From positions 1 through 5,673 of the forward strand of contig CAYVZZ010000135.1 of NCBI GenBank assembly GCA_964456185.1: 5,673 bases of DNA, written 5' to 3'. Shown here piece by piece: positions 1 through 5,673 of this stretch. Numbering within the stretch: position 1 is the first letter of the stretch; each line of letters starts with the position of its first letter. A program made the translations under genes and the position numbers. This DNA comes from CAYVZZ01 sp964456185 (GTDB taxonomy: Bacteria; Pseudomonadota; Gammaproteobacteria; Pseudomonadales; Alcanivoracaceae). The notes beneath the pieces are model-generated. The model was not told where the DNA came from. It was given only the letters and a program-made list of their open reading frames with translations, and searched no databases.

Positions 1-1047
1 GGCGGTCACTTGGCGCGCCACACGACGATACATGGCAGCTTCGGCGCTATCTGGTCGTGCGGCCACAGTGGGTTTGCCACTGTCGGCGTCTTCACGAATA
101 CCGCGCGCCAGCGGCAAGTGGCCAAGCATTTGCGTGCCATAATCGGCGGCGATTTTGTCGCCACCGCCGCTACCGAAAATGGGGTCTTCGTGACCACAGT
201 TGCTACACACATGCATGGCCATGTTTTCTACAATGCCCAATACGCCAACATCCAGCTTGTGGAACATTTCAATGCCGCGCACGGCATCCAGCAAGGCGAT
301 TTCCTGCGGCGTGGTCACCACCAGAGCACCGGACACCGGCACTTTTTGTGCTAATGACAGCTGCAAGTCGCTGGTCGATGGCGGCAAATCGATAATCAAA
401 TAATCCAGATCGTTCCAGATAGTCTGGCTCATCATTTGTTCCAAGGCACCGCTAATCATGGGACCACGCCACACCACGGCGGTTTTGTTGTCCATCATGT
501 AGCCCATGCTCATGGTGTCCAGCCCCAACGCCGGAATGGGGACGAAATACTTTTCTTCTTTGACTTTGGGGCGCAGCCCTTCGGGCACGCCTAGCATCAT
601 TGGCTGACTGGGGCCGGTGATATCGGCATCCATGACACCCACTTTCGCGCCTTCATCCAACAAGGCCAGTGCCAGGTTGGCGCAAACGGTAGATTTGCCC
701 ACACCGCCCTTGGCCGACGACACGGCGATGATGTTTTTAATCTTGCGCATGGCGGGCATTTTCTTTTGATTGCGATGCCGCTTGATATCAAATCGTAAAC
801 CGATGTTCAGCTCGCGCTCGCCCGCGATAGGCAACAAGGCATTAGCTAGGCGCTGTTCATACTCCTCGCCCACGGTGGCAAAGGGGTAACCAAAGGTGAA
901 CTTGGCGGTGATTTGTTTCTCATCCACCTCAATGCCGTCAAACACCTTGGCGGTAATCAAATCACAGCCTAATTCTTCCCATTGTAAATCGGCAAGAATG
1001 GCGTTGGCCTGTTGCGCAATAGCGGCCTGATCGGTTTCTATTGACAC
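1..1047 (-). CDS. apbC: Mrp/ApbC (NBP35-type) iron-sulfur cluster carrier P-loop ATPase, C-terminus cut by window edge
   Basis: Cytosolic P-loop ATPase; the family binds a 4Fe-4S cluster at a dimer interface and delivers it to apo-proteins. The frame is open for 349 codons to position 1 without a stop; E. coli Mrp is about 369 aa, so perhaps 15-20 residues are missing. Residues about 5-85 fit the MIP18/DUF59-like N-terminal domain. The MinD-like ATPase follows: deviant Walker A AKGGVGKST at 112-120, DADITGPSQP at 140-149, VVWRGPM, the switch/Walker B region IIDLPPSTSD ending at D227, VVTTPQEIALLDA, and NMAMHVCSNCGH with the cluster-binding pair C281 and C284. The GTG start at 1047 is chosen because GGAG lies 6 nt upstream and the N-terminal domain begins just after it. 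It diverges from the SIMPL gene. Oddity: the usual GKGGVGK, DADIYGPS and PPGTGD motifs read AKGGVGK, DADITGPS and PPSTSD. Family assignment is secure; the gene could equally be called mrp. Confidence 0.95.
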   Translation of the reverse strand, partial: MSIETDQAAIAQQANAILADLQWEELGCDLITAKVFDGIEVDEKQITAKFTFGYPFATVGEEYEQRLANALLPIAGERELNIGLRFDIKRHRNQKKMPAMRKIKNIIAVSSAKGGVGKSTVCANLALALLDEGAKVGVMDADITGPSQPMMLGVPEGLRPKVKEEKYFVPIPALGLDTMSMGYMMDNKTAVVWRGPMISGALEQMMSQTIWNDLDYLIIDLPPSTSDLQLSLAQKVPVSGALVVTTPQEIALLDAVRGIEMFHKLDVGVLGIVENMAMHVCSNCGHEDPIFGSGGGDKIAADYGTQMLGHLPLARGIREDADSGKPTVAARPDSAEAAMYRRVARQVTA

Positions 1048-1069
1048 CGTCTTCTCCAGTCGGGATAGT
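1041..1069 (+). promoter_or_regulatory. Candidate sigma70 promoter for the SIMPL lipoprotein gene
   Basis: A consensus -35 hexamer TTGACA (1041-1046) is followed after exactly 17 bp by GATAGT (1064-1069), which matches the -10 consensus at 4 of 6 bases. The start of transcription would fall near 1076, giving a leader of about 53 nt before the ATG at 1129. The -35 overlaps the mrp start codon on the opposite strand, so part of the match is constrained by coding. This is a visual match only. Confidence 0.4.
1048..1057 (-). promoter_or_regulatory. Ribosome binding site supporting the GTG start of mrp/apbC
   Basis: Read on the minus strand, GGAGAAGACG directly precedes GTG. The GGAG core is 6 nt from the start codon, good Shine-Dalgarno spacing. 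This favours the GTG over the in-frame ATG codons further inside the gene, which would remove most or all of the N-terminal domain. Confidence 0.7.
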
Positions 1070-1089
1070 TTCAATTACTTTCCCTGCCC

Positions 1090-1118
1090 ATTATCCGGTT
1101 ATTGGCCGGTCACAACAA
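1090..1118 (-). promoter_or_regulatory. Candidate sigma70 promoter for mrp/apbC
   Basis: On the minus strand GATAAT (plus coordinates 1090-1095, 5 of 6 consensus bases) lies 17 bp downstream of TTGTTG (1113-1118, 3 of 6). Transcription would begin near 1083, giving a leader of about 36 nt before the GTG at 1047. The -35 is weak. The -35 lies just upstream of the SIMPL gene's ribosome binding site, and the promoter faces the plus-strand candidate at 1041-1069. Confidence 0.35.
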
Positions 1119-1119
1119 C

Positions 1120-1128
1120 GGAGAAATC
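1120..1128 (+). promoter_or_regulatory. Ribosome binding site fixing the ATG start of the SIMPL lipoprotein
   Basis: GGAG at 1120-1123 sits 5 nt before the ATG at 1129. This chooses that ATG over the in-frame TTG at 1102. The TTG would add nine polar residues in front of the lipoprotein signal peptide and would put the GGAG inside the coding region. Confidence 0.75.
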
Positions 1129-1821
1129 ATGCGTGTTTTTCACCCTGTCCTACTTTTAGTCATCGTGCCTTTTCTATTAACCGCCTGTCACCATGATGGG
1201 CAAGCCCAACGCGACACCATTCGCGTAACCGGCGTGGCCGACGTGAAAGCCGTGCCCAACCAATTTGTGGTGCATGCCGCCGCCAGCCTAGAAGGTGACG
1301 ATATTGGTGCGTTAAGTGATCGGGTTAATCAGCAGATCAATGGCGTGTTTGATTTGGCCGATGAGCTTGGCATCCCCGAGGATCATATCAAAGCCTTGTC
1401 GCTACAAGTCAGCCCACGTTGGAGCTATAAGCCCAAGCGACATCTTGCGGGTTACCAGGTTCAACGGGACATCACCATCGTGTTGGATGGCATGGAACAT
1501 TACGGCCAGCTGCTAGAGGGGCTGGTGGATATTGGCATCAACCACATCAGCCGCACCCAAGCGCGTGTTGCCGATAGTAAAGCATTGCTGCAAAAAGCCT
1601 TGGTGCAAGCCATTAAAAATGCCCGTAAAAAAGCCGACATTATGGCCGAGGCTGCCGGTCGCGATATTGGCAAGGCGATTGCTATTCAGCAACAGAGCAC
1701 ACATCGTCCGTCGCCGCGAATCATGATGCGCGCGGCCACATTAAAGGCTGACAGCGCCCATTACTCCCCAGGAAAGACTACCTTGAGTCAGCAGGTTAGC
1801 GTGACTTTTACGCTGGAATAA
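1129..1821 (+). CDS. SIMPL-domain (DUF541, YggE/BP26-like) lipoprotein
   Basis: A 230-aa exported protein. It begins with a lipoprotein signal peptide: a short basic N-region, a hydrophobic stretch (VLLLVIVPFLL) and the lipobox LTAC with the lipidated cysteine at C20. The +2 residue is His rather than Asp, which by the Lol rule points to the outer membrane. After a short polar linker, residues about 29-228 form one SIMPL domain. It opens with the typical IRVTGVADVKAVPNQ strand, has the central GYQVQRDITIVLD strand, then the Ala/Lys-rich helix (ALVQAIKNARKKADIMAEAAG) and ends in a beta-strand (QQVSVTFTLE). Family members (E. coli YggE, Brucella BP26) are periplasmic or surface proteins linked to oxidative stress and antigenicity; none has a firm biochemical role. 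The araC gene follows after 9 bp, suggesting co-transcription. The family is clear, the function unknown. Confidence 0.9.
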   Translation: MRVFHPVLLLVIVPFLLTACHHDGQAQRDTIRVTGVADVKAVPNQFVVHAAASLEGDDIGALSDRVNQQINGVFDLADELGIPEDHIKALSLQVSPRWSYKPKRHLAGYQVQRDITIVLDGMEHYGQLLEGLVDIGINHISRTQARVADSKALLQKALVQAIKNARKKADIMAEAAGRDIGKAIAIQQQSTHRPSPRIMMRAATLKADSAHYSPGKTTLSQQVSVTFTLE

Positions 1822-1830
1822 GTTGCTACT

Positions 1831-2853
1831 ATGGCGGATTTGGGAAGTATTTCCGGTCCAGCCCTCTATCAGTATCTCGTCAATGCCAAAGCGCTGCGCG
1901 TTGATACTGCCAGAGGGCTGGAGCTGGCTGATCTGGATGCCAATACTATTGCGCAGCCGGATGCTCGTATTGATGGTGCACAGTTCGAGATACTGCTTCG
2001 TTGGCTAATCAACGCCAGCAACGACACGGTGTTTGGACTACATACCTCCGAATACATTCAGCCTGGGTCTTATAGTGTGTTGGGCTACATCGCCATGAAC
2101 GCTGCCAACATCCTCGAAGCTTTTACCAAGATGACCGAGTATGAAAAATTGGTTGGCGATATGGGCACCAGCCATGCAGAAGCCTTACCCGGTGGGCGCA
2201 TGGCCATCCATTGGCGTTGTCGCTACCCTAATCAGCCGGTGCGTCGGCATTTGATTGAGAATGTATTTGCTTCTTGGGTGCGCTATGTGCGCTGGTTGGC
2301 GGGCGACAACGCGCTCAACCCCATTGAAGTTTGGTTTGAACATGCCGTCGCGCCGGGCGAAGAGGCAGTCTACGAACGCATTTTTCGCTGCCCGTTAAAG
2401 TTTAACCAACCACATTCGGCTATCGTCACCGATTTGGCCATGTTGTCGCACCCCATGCGTCAGCCCGACCCGCAGCTGTTAGCCACACTGGAATCACATG
2501 CACGAGCCGAGCTGGAACGTTTGTCACACAAACAGACCACCAGCGGGCGTGTGCGACGTCACTTACGGCAATCGTTAAGCCAGCATCTGCCCCGCAAAGA
2601 GCAAGCTGCCGAGGCGTTGGGCTTAAATGTGCGCACTCTACACCGCCGCTTAAAAGAAGAAGGCACCAGCTGGCAGACTCTGCTCAACGAGGTGCGCCAC
2701 GACTTGGCGCTGCAATATTTACAAGACACCAACATGACACAAAACGACATTGCCCGTCATCTTGGCTTTTCCGATATGCGCTCCTTTCAACGGCATTTCA
2801 AACGCAACCATGGCGCCACGCCGGGCGAATGGCGTGAACAGCACAACAATTAA
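1831..2853 (+). CDS. AraC-family transcriptional regulator (OruR-like, N-terminal arabinose-binding-like domain)
   Basis: A 340-aa cytosolic DNA-binding regulator, normal length for this subgroup. Residues about 18-205 resemble the N-terminal ligand-sensing domain PF12625, found in OruR-like regulators of small-molecule catabolism. The C-terminal AraC/XylS domain has two helix-turn-helix units: one around residues 259-280 (AAEALGLNVRTLHRRLKEEG) and one around 304-326 (NDIARHLGFSDMRSFQRHFK), closed by the family signature GATPGEWR. The ATG at 1831 is 9 bp after the SIMPL stop. Only a weak GGAA/TAAG sits upstream, overlapping the end of that gene, so translation is probably coupled to it. Such regulators often act on adjacent genes, making the SRPBCC-RND pair the likeliest local target, but I see no operator. 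Ligand unknown. Confidence 0.93.
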   Translation: MADLGSISGPALYQYLVNAKALRVDTARGLELADLDANTIAQPDARIDGAQFEILLRWLINASNDTVFGLHTSEYIQPGSYSVLGYIAMNAANILEAFTKMTEYEKLVGDMGTSHAEALPGGRMAIHWRCRYPNQPVRRHLIENVFASWVRYVRWLAGDNALNPIEVWFEHAVAPGEEAVYERIFRCPLKFNQPHSAIVTDLAMLSHPMRQPDPQLLATLESHARAELERLSHKQTTSGRVRRHLRQSLSQHLPRKEQAAEALGLNVRTLHRRLKEEGTSWQTLLNEVRHDLALQYLQDTNMTQNDIARHLGFSDMRSFQRHFKRNHGATPGEWREQHNN

Positions 2854-2865
2854 GGAATGTGTCGC

Positions 2866-2895
2866 TTGCCGCCATCGCCAAGTGCTGGTTAATAT
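2866..2895 (+). promoter_or_regulatory. Possible sigma70 promoter for the SRPBCC-RND unit
   Basis: In the 66-bp gap after araC, TTGCCG (2866-2871, 4 of 6 consensus bases) is followed after 18 bp by TAATAT (2890-2895, 4 of 6). Transcription would start about 18 nt before the SRPBCC ATG. Its -10 overlaps the 3' arm of the possible hairpin at 2870-2904, so at most one of the two readings is likely to be the main function. Confidence 0.28.
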
Positions 2896-2904
2896 GGCGT
2901 TTTT
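2870..2904 (+). terminator. Weak candidate intrinsic terminator after araC
   Basis: CGCCAT (2870-2875) can pair with ATGGCG (2894-2899), which is followed directly by five T residues (2900-2904) and then GTTT. The stem is only 6 bp with an 18-nt loop; a 5-bp alternative uses CGCCA at 2876-2880. It is poor for a strong terminator and could at most reduce read-through into the SRPBCC gene. Confidence 0.2.
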
Positions 2905-2919
2905 GTTTCGGAGACTCGC

Positions 2920-3351
2920 ATGCTTACCCGCTATTACACCGACGCCACAACGGACCTGCCGGTTACGGCTCGTCAGGCATGGAAATTTTTCTCGGCCGTT
3001 GACGACTGGAAGGATTGGTGCAGCGTTATCCGCTTTGTGAAACGTCCGGCTGGGCAATGGCGCGAAGGCGGTTTTTTTCTCTTTGTTGTCGATTTACCCG
3101 GCATGCCGCCTGCTCCCCTACCCGTTACCGTGCTCGAAGTAGAGCCGGAGAAAAAATTGGTCTGGGGCGTTAAAACCCCCTTGGGTAGCATCAAGCATCG
3201 TTTCAACTTTATCGATCTCGGCGACGGGCGTTCGCGCATTCATCAGGAAGAATGGTCCGACGGTGGCGCTACCTTATTAATGTGGCCAATGGGGCGACTG
3301 ATTAATCGGTTTAACACACAGATGGCGCGCGAACTGGAAGCCATGTTTTAA
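2920..3351 (+). CDS. SRPBCC-superfamily (START/polyketide cyclase-like) protein
   Basis: A 143-aa single-domain protein with no signal peptide, so probably cytosolic. It follows the SRPBCC helix-grip pattern: a first strand (residues 5-14), a helix typical of the fold (TARQAWKFFSAVDDWKDW, 16-33), then antiparallel strands including WREGGFFLFVVDLPG, LPVTVLEVEPEKKLVWGV and a SRIHQEEW strand. It ends in a long amphipathic helix (MWPMGRLINRFNTQMARELE) that normally closes over the hydrophobic cavity. The fold binds lipids, sterols, polyketides and similar ligands; some members are enzymes, but I see no catalytic signature. The ATG at 2920 has GGAG 6 nt upstream. It lies 66 bp after araC and 42 bp before the RND gene. 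Adjacency to a hydrophobe-class pump suggests a role in handling its substrate, which is inference. Ligand unknown. Confidence 0.85.
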   Translation: MLTRYYTDATTDLPVTARQAWKFFSAVDDWKDWCSVIRFVKRPAGQWREGGFFLFVVDLPGMPPAPLPVTVLEVEPEKKLVWGVKTPLGSIKHRFNFIDLGDGRSRIHQEEWSDGGATLLMWPMGRLINRFNTQMARELEAMF

Positions 3352-3393
3352 CCCATTCGCTTTCGCTTAATCGCACCGCCACCAAGGAACATC

Positions 3394-5673
3394 ATGAGAA
3401 AAATCGCCCTGAATTTATACCGCAAAATCGTTTTGCGGCACCCGCTTGTTTGGACGCTGGTTATTATTGCCATCAGCGGTTTGGCTGCCATGCATGCGCG
3501 AGATTTCCATCTCGATGCCTCGGCCAACTCGCTCATCATGGAAGATGACCCGGCGTTGCAGTATTACCGCGAGGTTGGCAAGCGTTTTAAAAGCGGTAAC
3601 GGCGACATTCTCATTATTTCCTATCGTCCCAAAGATGCGCCTCTGTTTACTCGCAAGGCGTTAAACCATCTATCGCAGCTAGAAGCCGATATTGGCCAGC
3701 TGGATGCGGTGAACTCCACCTACTCTCTGCTGGACGTGCCGCTGTTATTTAGCCCCAAACAAAGCTTTAGCGACATCGCCAGCAACCCGCGCACCTTACG
3801 GGACAAGTCCATTGATCCGGCAATCGCCAAGAAGGAATTTACCACCACCAACCCGGTGTATCGAAATTTCCTGGTAAGCCGTGATGGCACAACGGCAGCG
3901 CTGCTAATTACGCTAAACCGCGATACGCAATATTACGACCTGCTGCACGAGCGCAACGCGCTGTTGGACAAGCAACGGCATGAAGGGTTAAGCACGGCTG
4001 AAGCCGCCGAGCTGAGCCAGCTGCAAACCCGGTTCAGCGATTATTTAACCCAGAAACAAGCGGACAACACTCAGCTTATCAACAATATCCGCGACATCAT
4101 GGGACAGTATGATGGCAAGGCCGAGCTGTTCCTGGGCGGCATTCCCATGATTGCCTCGGACATGATCACCTACATCGAGAACGATTTAAAAGTCTTCGGC
4201 ACGGTGGTCGGGCTTTTCCTAATCGTGCTGCTGTTTGTGTTTTTCCGTAAGCCGCGCTGGGTATTTATCCCCATTCTTTGTTGTGGTTTGTCGACCCTCT
4301 GGGTAGTCGGTTGGCTAGGCTGGATGGACTGGAAAGTCACCGTCATCAGCTCCAACTTTATGGCGTTGCTGCTGATTATCGATATCTCGGTTACGCTTTA
4401 CCTCATCGTGCGTTACCGCGAGCTGCAGGTCGATTTCCCTAAAGCCAGCACCCGCTGGCTGGTCGAGCAGGCCACCCTGCTGATGATTCGCCCCTGCTTG
4501 TGCATGGTGCTGGCCGCCATGGTGGGCTTTGGTTCCTTGGTGGTATCCGGTATTCGTCCGGTGATCGACTTTGGCTGGATGATGGCCATTGGTGTGGGGG
4601 TATCCTTGCCGGTTTGTTATTTGCTGTTCCCCTCACTGGTGCAATTGCTGCCCGAGGAGAAAAACCGGCCACGCGACTTGGAAGACGCGACCTTGACGTT
4701 CAGCCGTCTAATGGGTCGCTTCACCGACCGCTTTATTTACCTGCCCCCCATTATTGGCGCTATCGTTATCGTGCTAATCGCGCTGGGCGCAACCCAGCTT
4801 ACCGTACAAAATCGCTTCATCGATTACTTCCGTCACAGCACGGAAATTTATCAAGGCATGCGCAATATCGACCTAAAGCTGGGCGGCACAACGCCGTTGG
4901 ACATTATTATTGATGCGCCCAAACAGAAGGCACCGCCTGCCCCGGCTCCCACTCCCTCAAAAAATGCCACAGGTGATGGTTTTGATAGCTTTGGAGGGGG
5001 TTTTGATGACTTTGGCAGTGGCGGCAGCTTTAGTAACCCCTTTGCCTCGCCCACATCAGAAGACAATACGCTAACCAGCAGCTATTGGTTTACCCCCGAC
5101 CGCTTGGCCAAACTGGTGAAAATCCAACATTATCTGGATAGCCTACCTGCCAGTGGCAAGGTGCTTAGTCTGGGCACCACTTACGAGCTAGCCACCAAGC
5201 TTAATGGTGGCCCGCTGAGCTACGTCAAACTCATGTTAATGGCGAAATTCATCCCTGATGCCATTAAAGATCAACTGGTCAAGCCGTTCTTATCAACCGA
5301 TGGCCAGTCCGTTCGCATTATGATCCGCGTGATCGATTCCAAAGAAAATTTGAATCGTGATTTGTTGATCAAAAAGATTCGTCATGATTTGATTCACCAG
5401 TTTGACCTCAAACCGGAGCAGGTGCACCTCACCGGCGCCATGGTGCTTTACAACAACATGCTGCAAAGCCTGTTCGACTCGCAAATCAAAACGCTTGGCA
5501 TTGTTATCGCCGTGATCTTCCTGATTTTGCTGCTGCTGTTCCGCTCGGTAAAAATGGCCTTTATCGCCATTTTGCCCAACACCATCAGCGCCACCAGTGT
5601 GCTGGGATTAATGGGCTTTTTGGGCATGCCGCTGGATCTCATGGCGATTACCATTACGTCTATCACCATTGGT
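3394..5673 (+). CDS. RND-superfamily (MMPL/COG1033-type) inner-membrane exporter, C-terminus cut by window edge
   Basis: The first 760 residues of a large proton-driven inner-membrane transporter; the frame is open to the edge. The ATG at 3394 has AAGGA 5 nt upstream. TM1 is at about 16-35, followed by a large periplasmic loop with a charged helical segment (182-236) and the motif GGIPMIASDMI (248-258) that leads into TM2 (267-284). TM3 is at 289-309. TM4 (318-338) carries D330 in LLIIDISVTLYLIVRYRE, the position of the acidic proton-relay residue of MMPL-type pumps. TM5 is at 367-386, TM6 at 395-419 and TM7 at 450-469. The second periplasmic loop (470-699) contains a Pro/Gly/Phe-rich insert at about 508-560 and repeats the pre-TM motif as LTGAMVLYNNM. 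TM8 is at 700-718, TM9 at 721-745, and TM10 begins at the edge. Relatives export lipids, hopanoids or other hydrophobic molecules; this substrate is unknown. It probably forms an operon with the SRPBCC gene. Confidence 0.93.
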   Translation, partial: MRKIALNLYRKIVLRHPLVWTLVIIAISGLAAMHARDFHLDASANSLIMEDDPALQYYREVGKRFKSGNGDILIISYRPKDAPLFTRKALNHLSQLEADIGQLDAVNSTYSLLDVPLLFSPKQSFSDIASNPRTLRDKSIDPAIAKKEFTTTNPVYRNFLVSRDGTTAALLITLNRDTQYYDLLHERNALLDKQRHEGLSTAEAAELSQLQTRFSDYLTQKQADNTQLINNIRDIMGQYDGKAELFLGGIPMIASDMITYIENDLKVFGTVVGLFLIVLLFVFFRKPRWVFIPILCCGLSTLWVVGWLGWMDWKVTVISSNFMALLLIIDISVTLYLIVRYRELQVDFPKASTRWLVEQATLLMIRPCLCMVLAAMVGFGSLVVSGIRPVIDFGWMMAIGVGVSLPVCYLLFPSLVQLLPEEKNRPRDLEDATLTFSRLMGRFTDRFIYLPPIIGAIVIVLIALGATQLTVQNRFIDYFRHSTEIYQGMRNIDLKLGGTTPLDIIIDAPKQKAPPAPAPTPSKNATGDGFDSFGGGFDDFGSGGSFSNPFASPTSEDNTLTSSYWFTPDRLAKLVKIQHYLDSLPASGKVLSLGTTYELATKLNGGPLSYVKLMLMAKFIPDAIKDQLVKPFLSTDGQSVRIMIRVIDSKENLNRDLLIKKIRHDLIHQFDLKPEQVHLTGAMVLYNNMLQSLFDSQIKTLGIVIAVIFLILLLLFRSVKMAFIAILPNTISATSVLGLMGFLGMPLDLMAITITSITIG
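4978..5016 (+). repeat. In-frame 18-bp direct repeat, 21-bp period, encoding GFD(S/D)FG twice
   Basis: GGTTTTGATAGCTTTGGA (4978-4995) recurs as GGTTTTGATGACTTTGGC (4999-5016), separated by one Gly codon. The copies encode GFDSFG and GFDDFG within residues 529-541 of the RND protein. A degenerate continuation, SGGSFSNPF, follows. The pattern looks like slippage-type expansion in a flexible periplasmic linker. Confidence 0.7.

Noticed and set aside
10..403. Open frames on the plus strand opposite mrp (for example 10-354, 57-395 and 200-403)
   Set aside because: They lie antisense within a clearly coding Mrp frame, resemble no family and lack ribosome binding sites. They are codon shadows.
1095..1109. 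CCGG...CCGG inverted repeat between mrp and the SIMPL gene
   Set aside because: The arms are only 4 bp, and each CCGG is itself a palindrome, so this is expected by chance and not convincing as an operator or hairpin.
1102..1128. Upstream TTG start extending the SIMPL protein by nine residues
   Set aside because: It would put MAGHNNGEI before the lipoprotein signal peptide and place the GGAG inside the coding region; the ATG at 1129 fits both signals better.
2719..3057. 112-aa minus-strand open frame spanning the araC end, the gap and the SRPBCC start
   Set aside because: It overlaps two well-supported plus-strand genes, shows no domain-like pattern and has no credible ribosome binding site.
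4500..4913. 137-aa plus-strand open frame inside the RND gene
   Set aside because: It is out of frame with the RND protein, which keeps clear transmembrane segments and motifs through this region; Arg/Gly/His-rich composition is typical of a shifted frame.
4439..5066. Minus-strand open frames opposite the RND gene (4439-4672 and 4851-5066)
   Set aside because: They are antisense to continuous RND coding sequence; the Pro/Lys/Gly-rich composition at 4851-5066 is the reverse reading of the low-complexity insert.
1..5673. Search for tRNA, rRNA, CRISPR arrays, insertion sequences, attachment sites or defence genes
   Set aside because: Coding covers nearly the whole window; I saw no transposase or integrase motifs, no spaced repeats of CRISPR type and no tRNA-like cloverleaf in the short gaps.

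Overview
The window looks like chromosomal DNA of a moderate-GC Gram-negative bacterium, most likely a gammaproteobacterium. The reasons are the Mrp/ApbC type with an N-terminal MIP18-like domain, a lipobox-bearing SIMPL protein, an OruR-like AraC regulator and a COG1033-type RND exporter. Codon use looks uniform, and I see no mobile element, RNA gene or CRISPR array. The genus cannot be fixed from the sequence alone.

Layout: positions 1-1047 (minus) hold almost all of an Mrp/ApbC-type iron-sulfur carrier ATPase whose C-terminus runs off the left edge. An 81-bp divergent intergenic region (1048-1128) carries candidate promoters for both directions. On the plus strand follow a SIMPL-domain (DUF541) lipoprotein (1129-1821), an AraC-family regulator 9 bp later (1831-2853), an SRPBCC-fold protein (2920-3351) and the first 760 codons of an RND/MMPL-type exporter (3394 to the right edge).

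The four plus-strand genes are tightly spaced. They probably form one or two transcription units: SIMPL-araC, then SRPBCC-RND, with a possible promoter or weak terminator in the 66-bp gap at 2854-2919. The plausible theme is the cell envelope: an outer-membrane-anchored SIMPL lipoprotein, a one-component regulator with a putative small-molecule-sensing domain, a START-like hydrophobic-ligand protein and an inner-membrane RND pump of the class that moves lipids or other hydrophobic compounds. The substrate cannot be read from the sequence. mrp appears to be an unrelated divergent neighbour.

Most of the window is ordinary. The points most worth a second look are the cluster as a candidate hydrophobe-export module, a Phe/Gly/Asp-rich tandem-repeat insert in the second periplasmic loop of the RND protein, unusual substitutions around the Mrp nucleotide site (PPSTSD where PPGTGD is usual), and the face-to-face promoter arrangement between mrp and the SIMPL gene.
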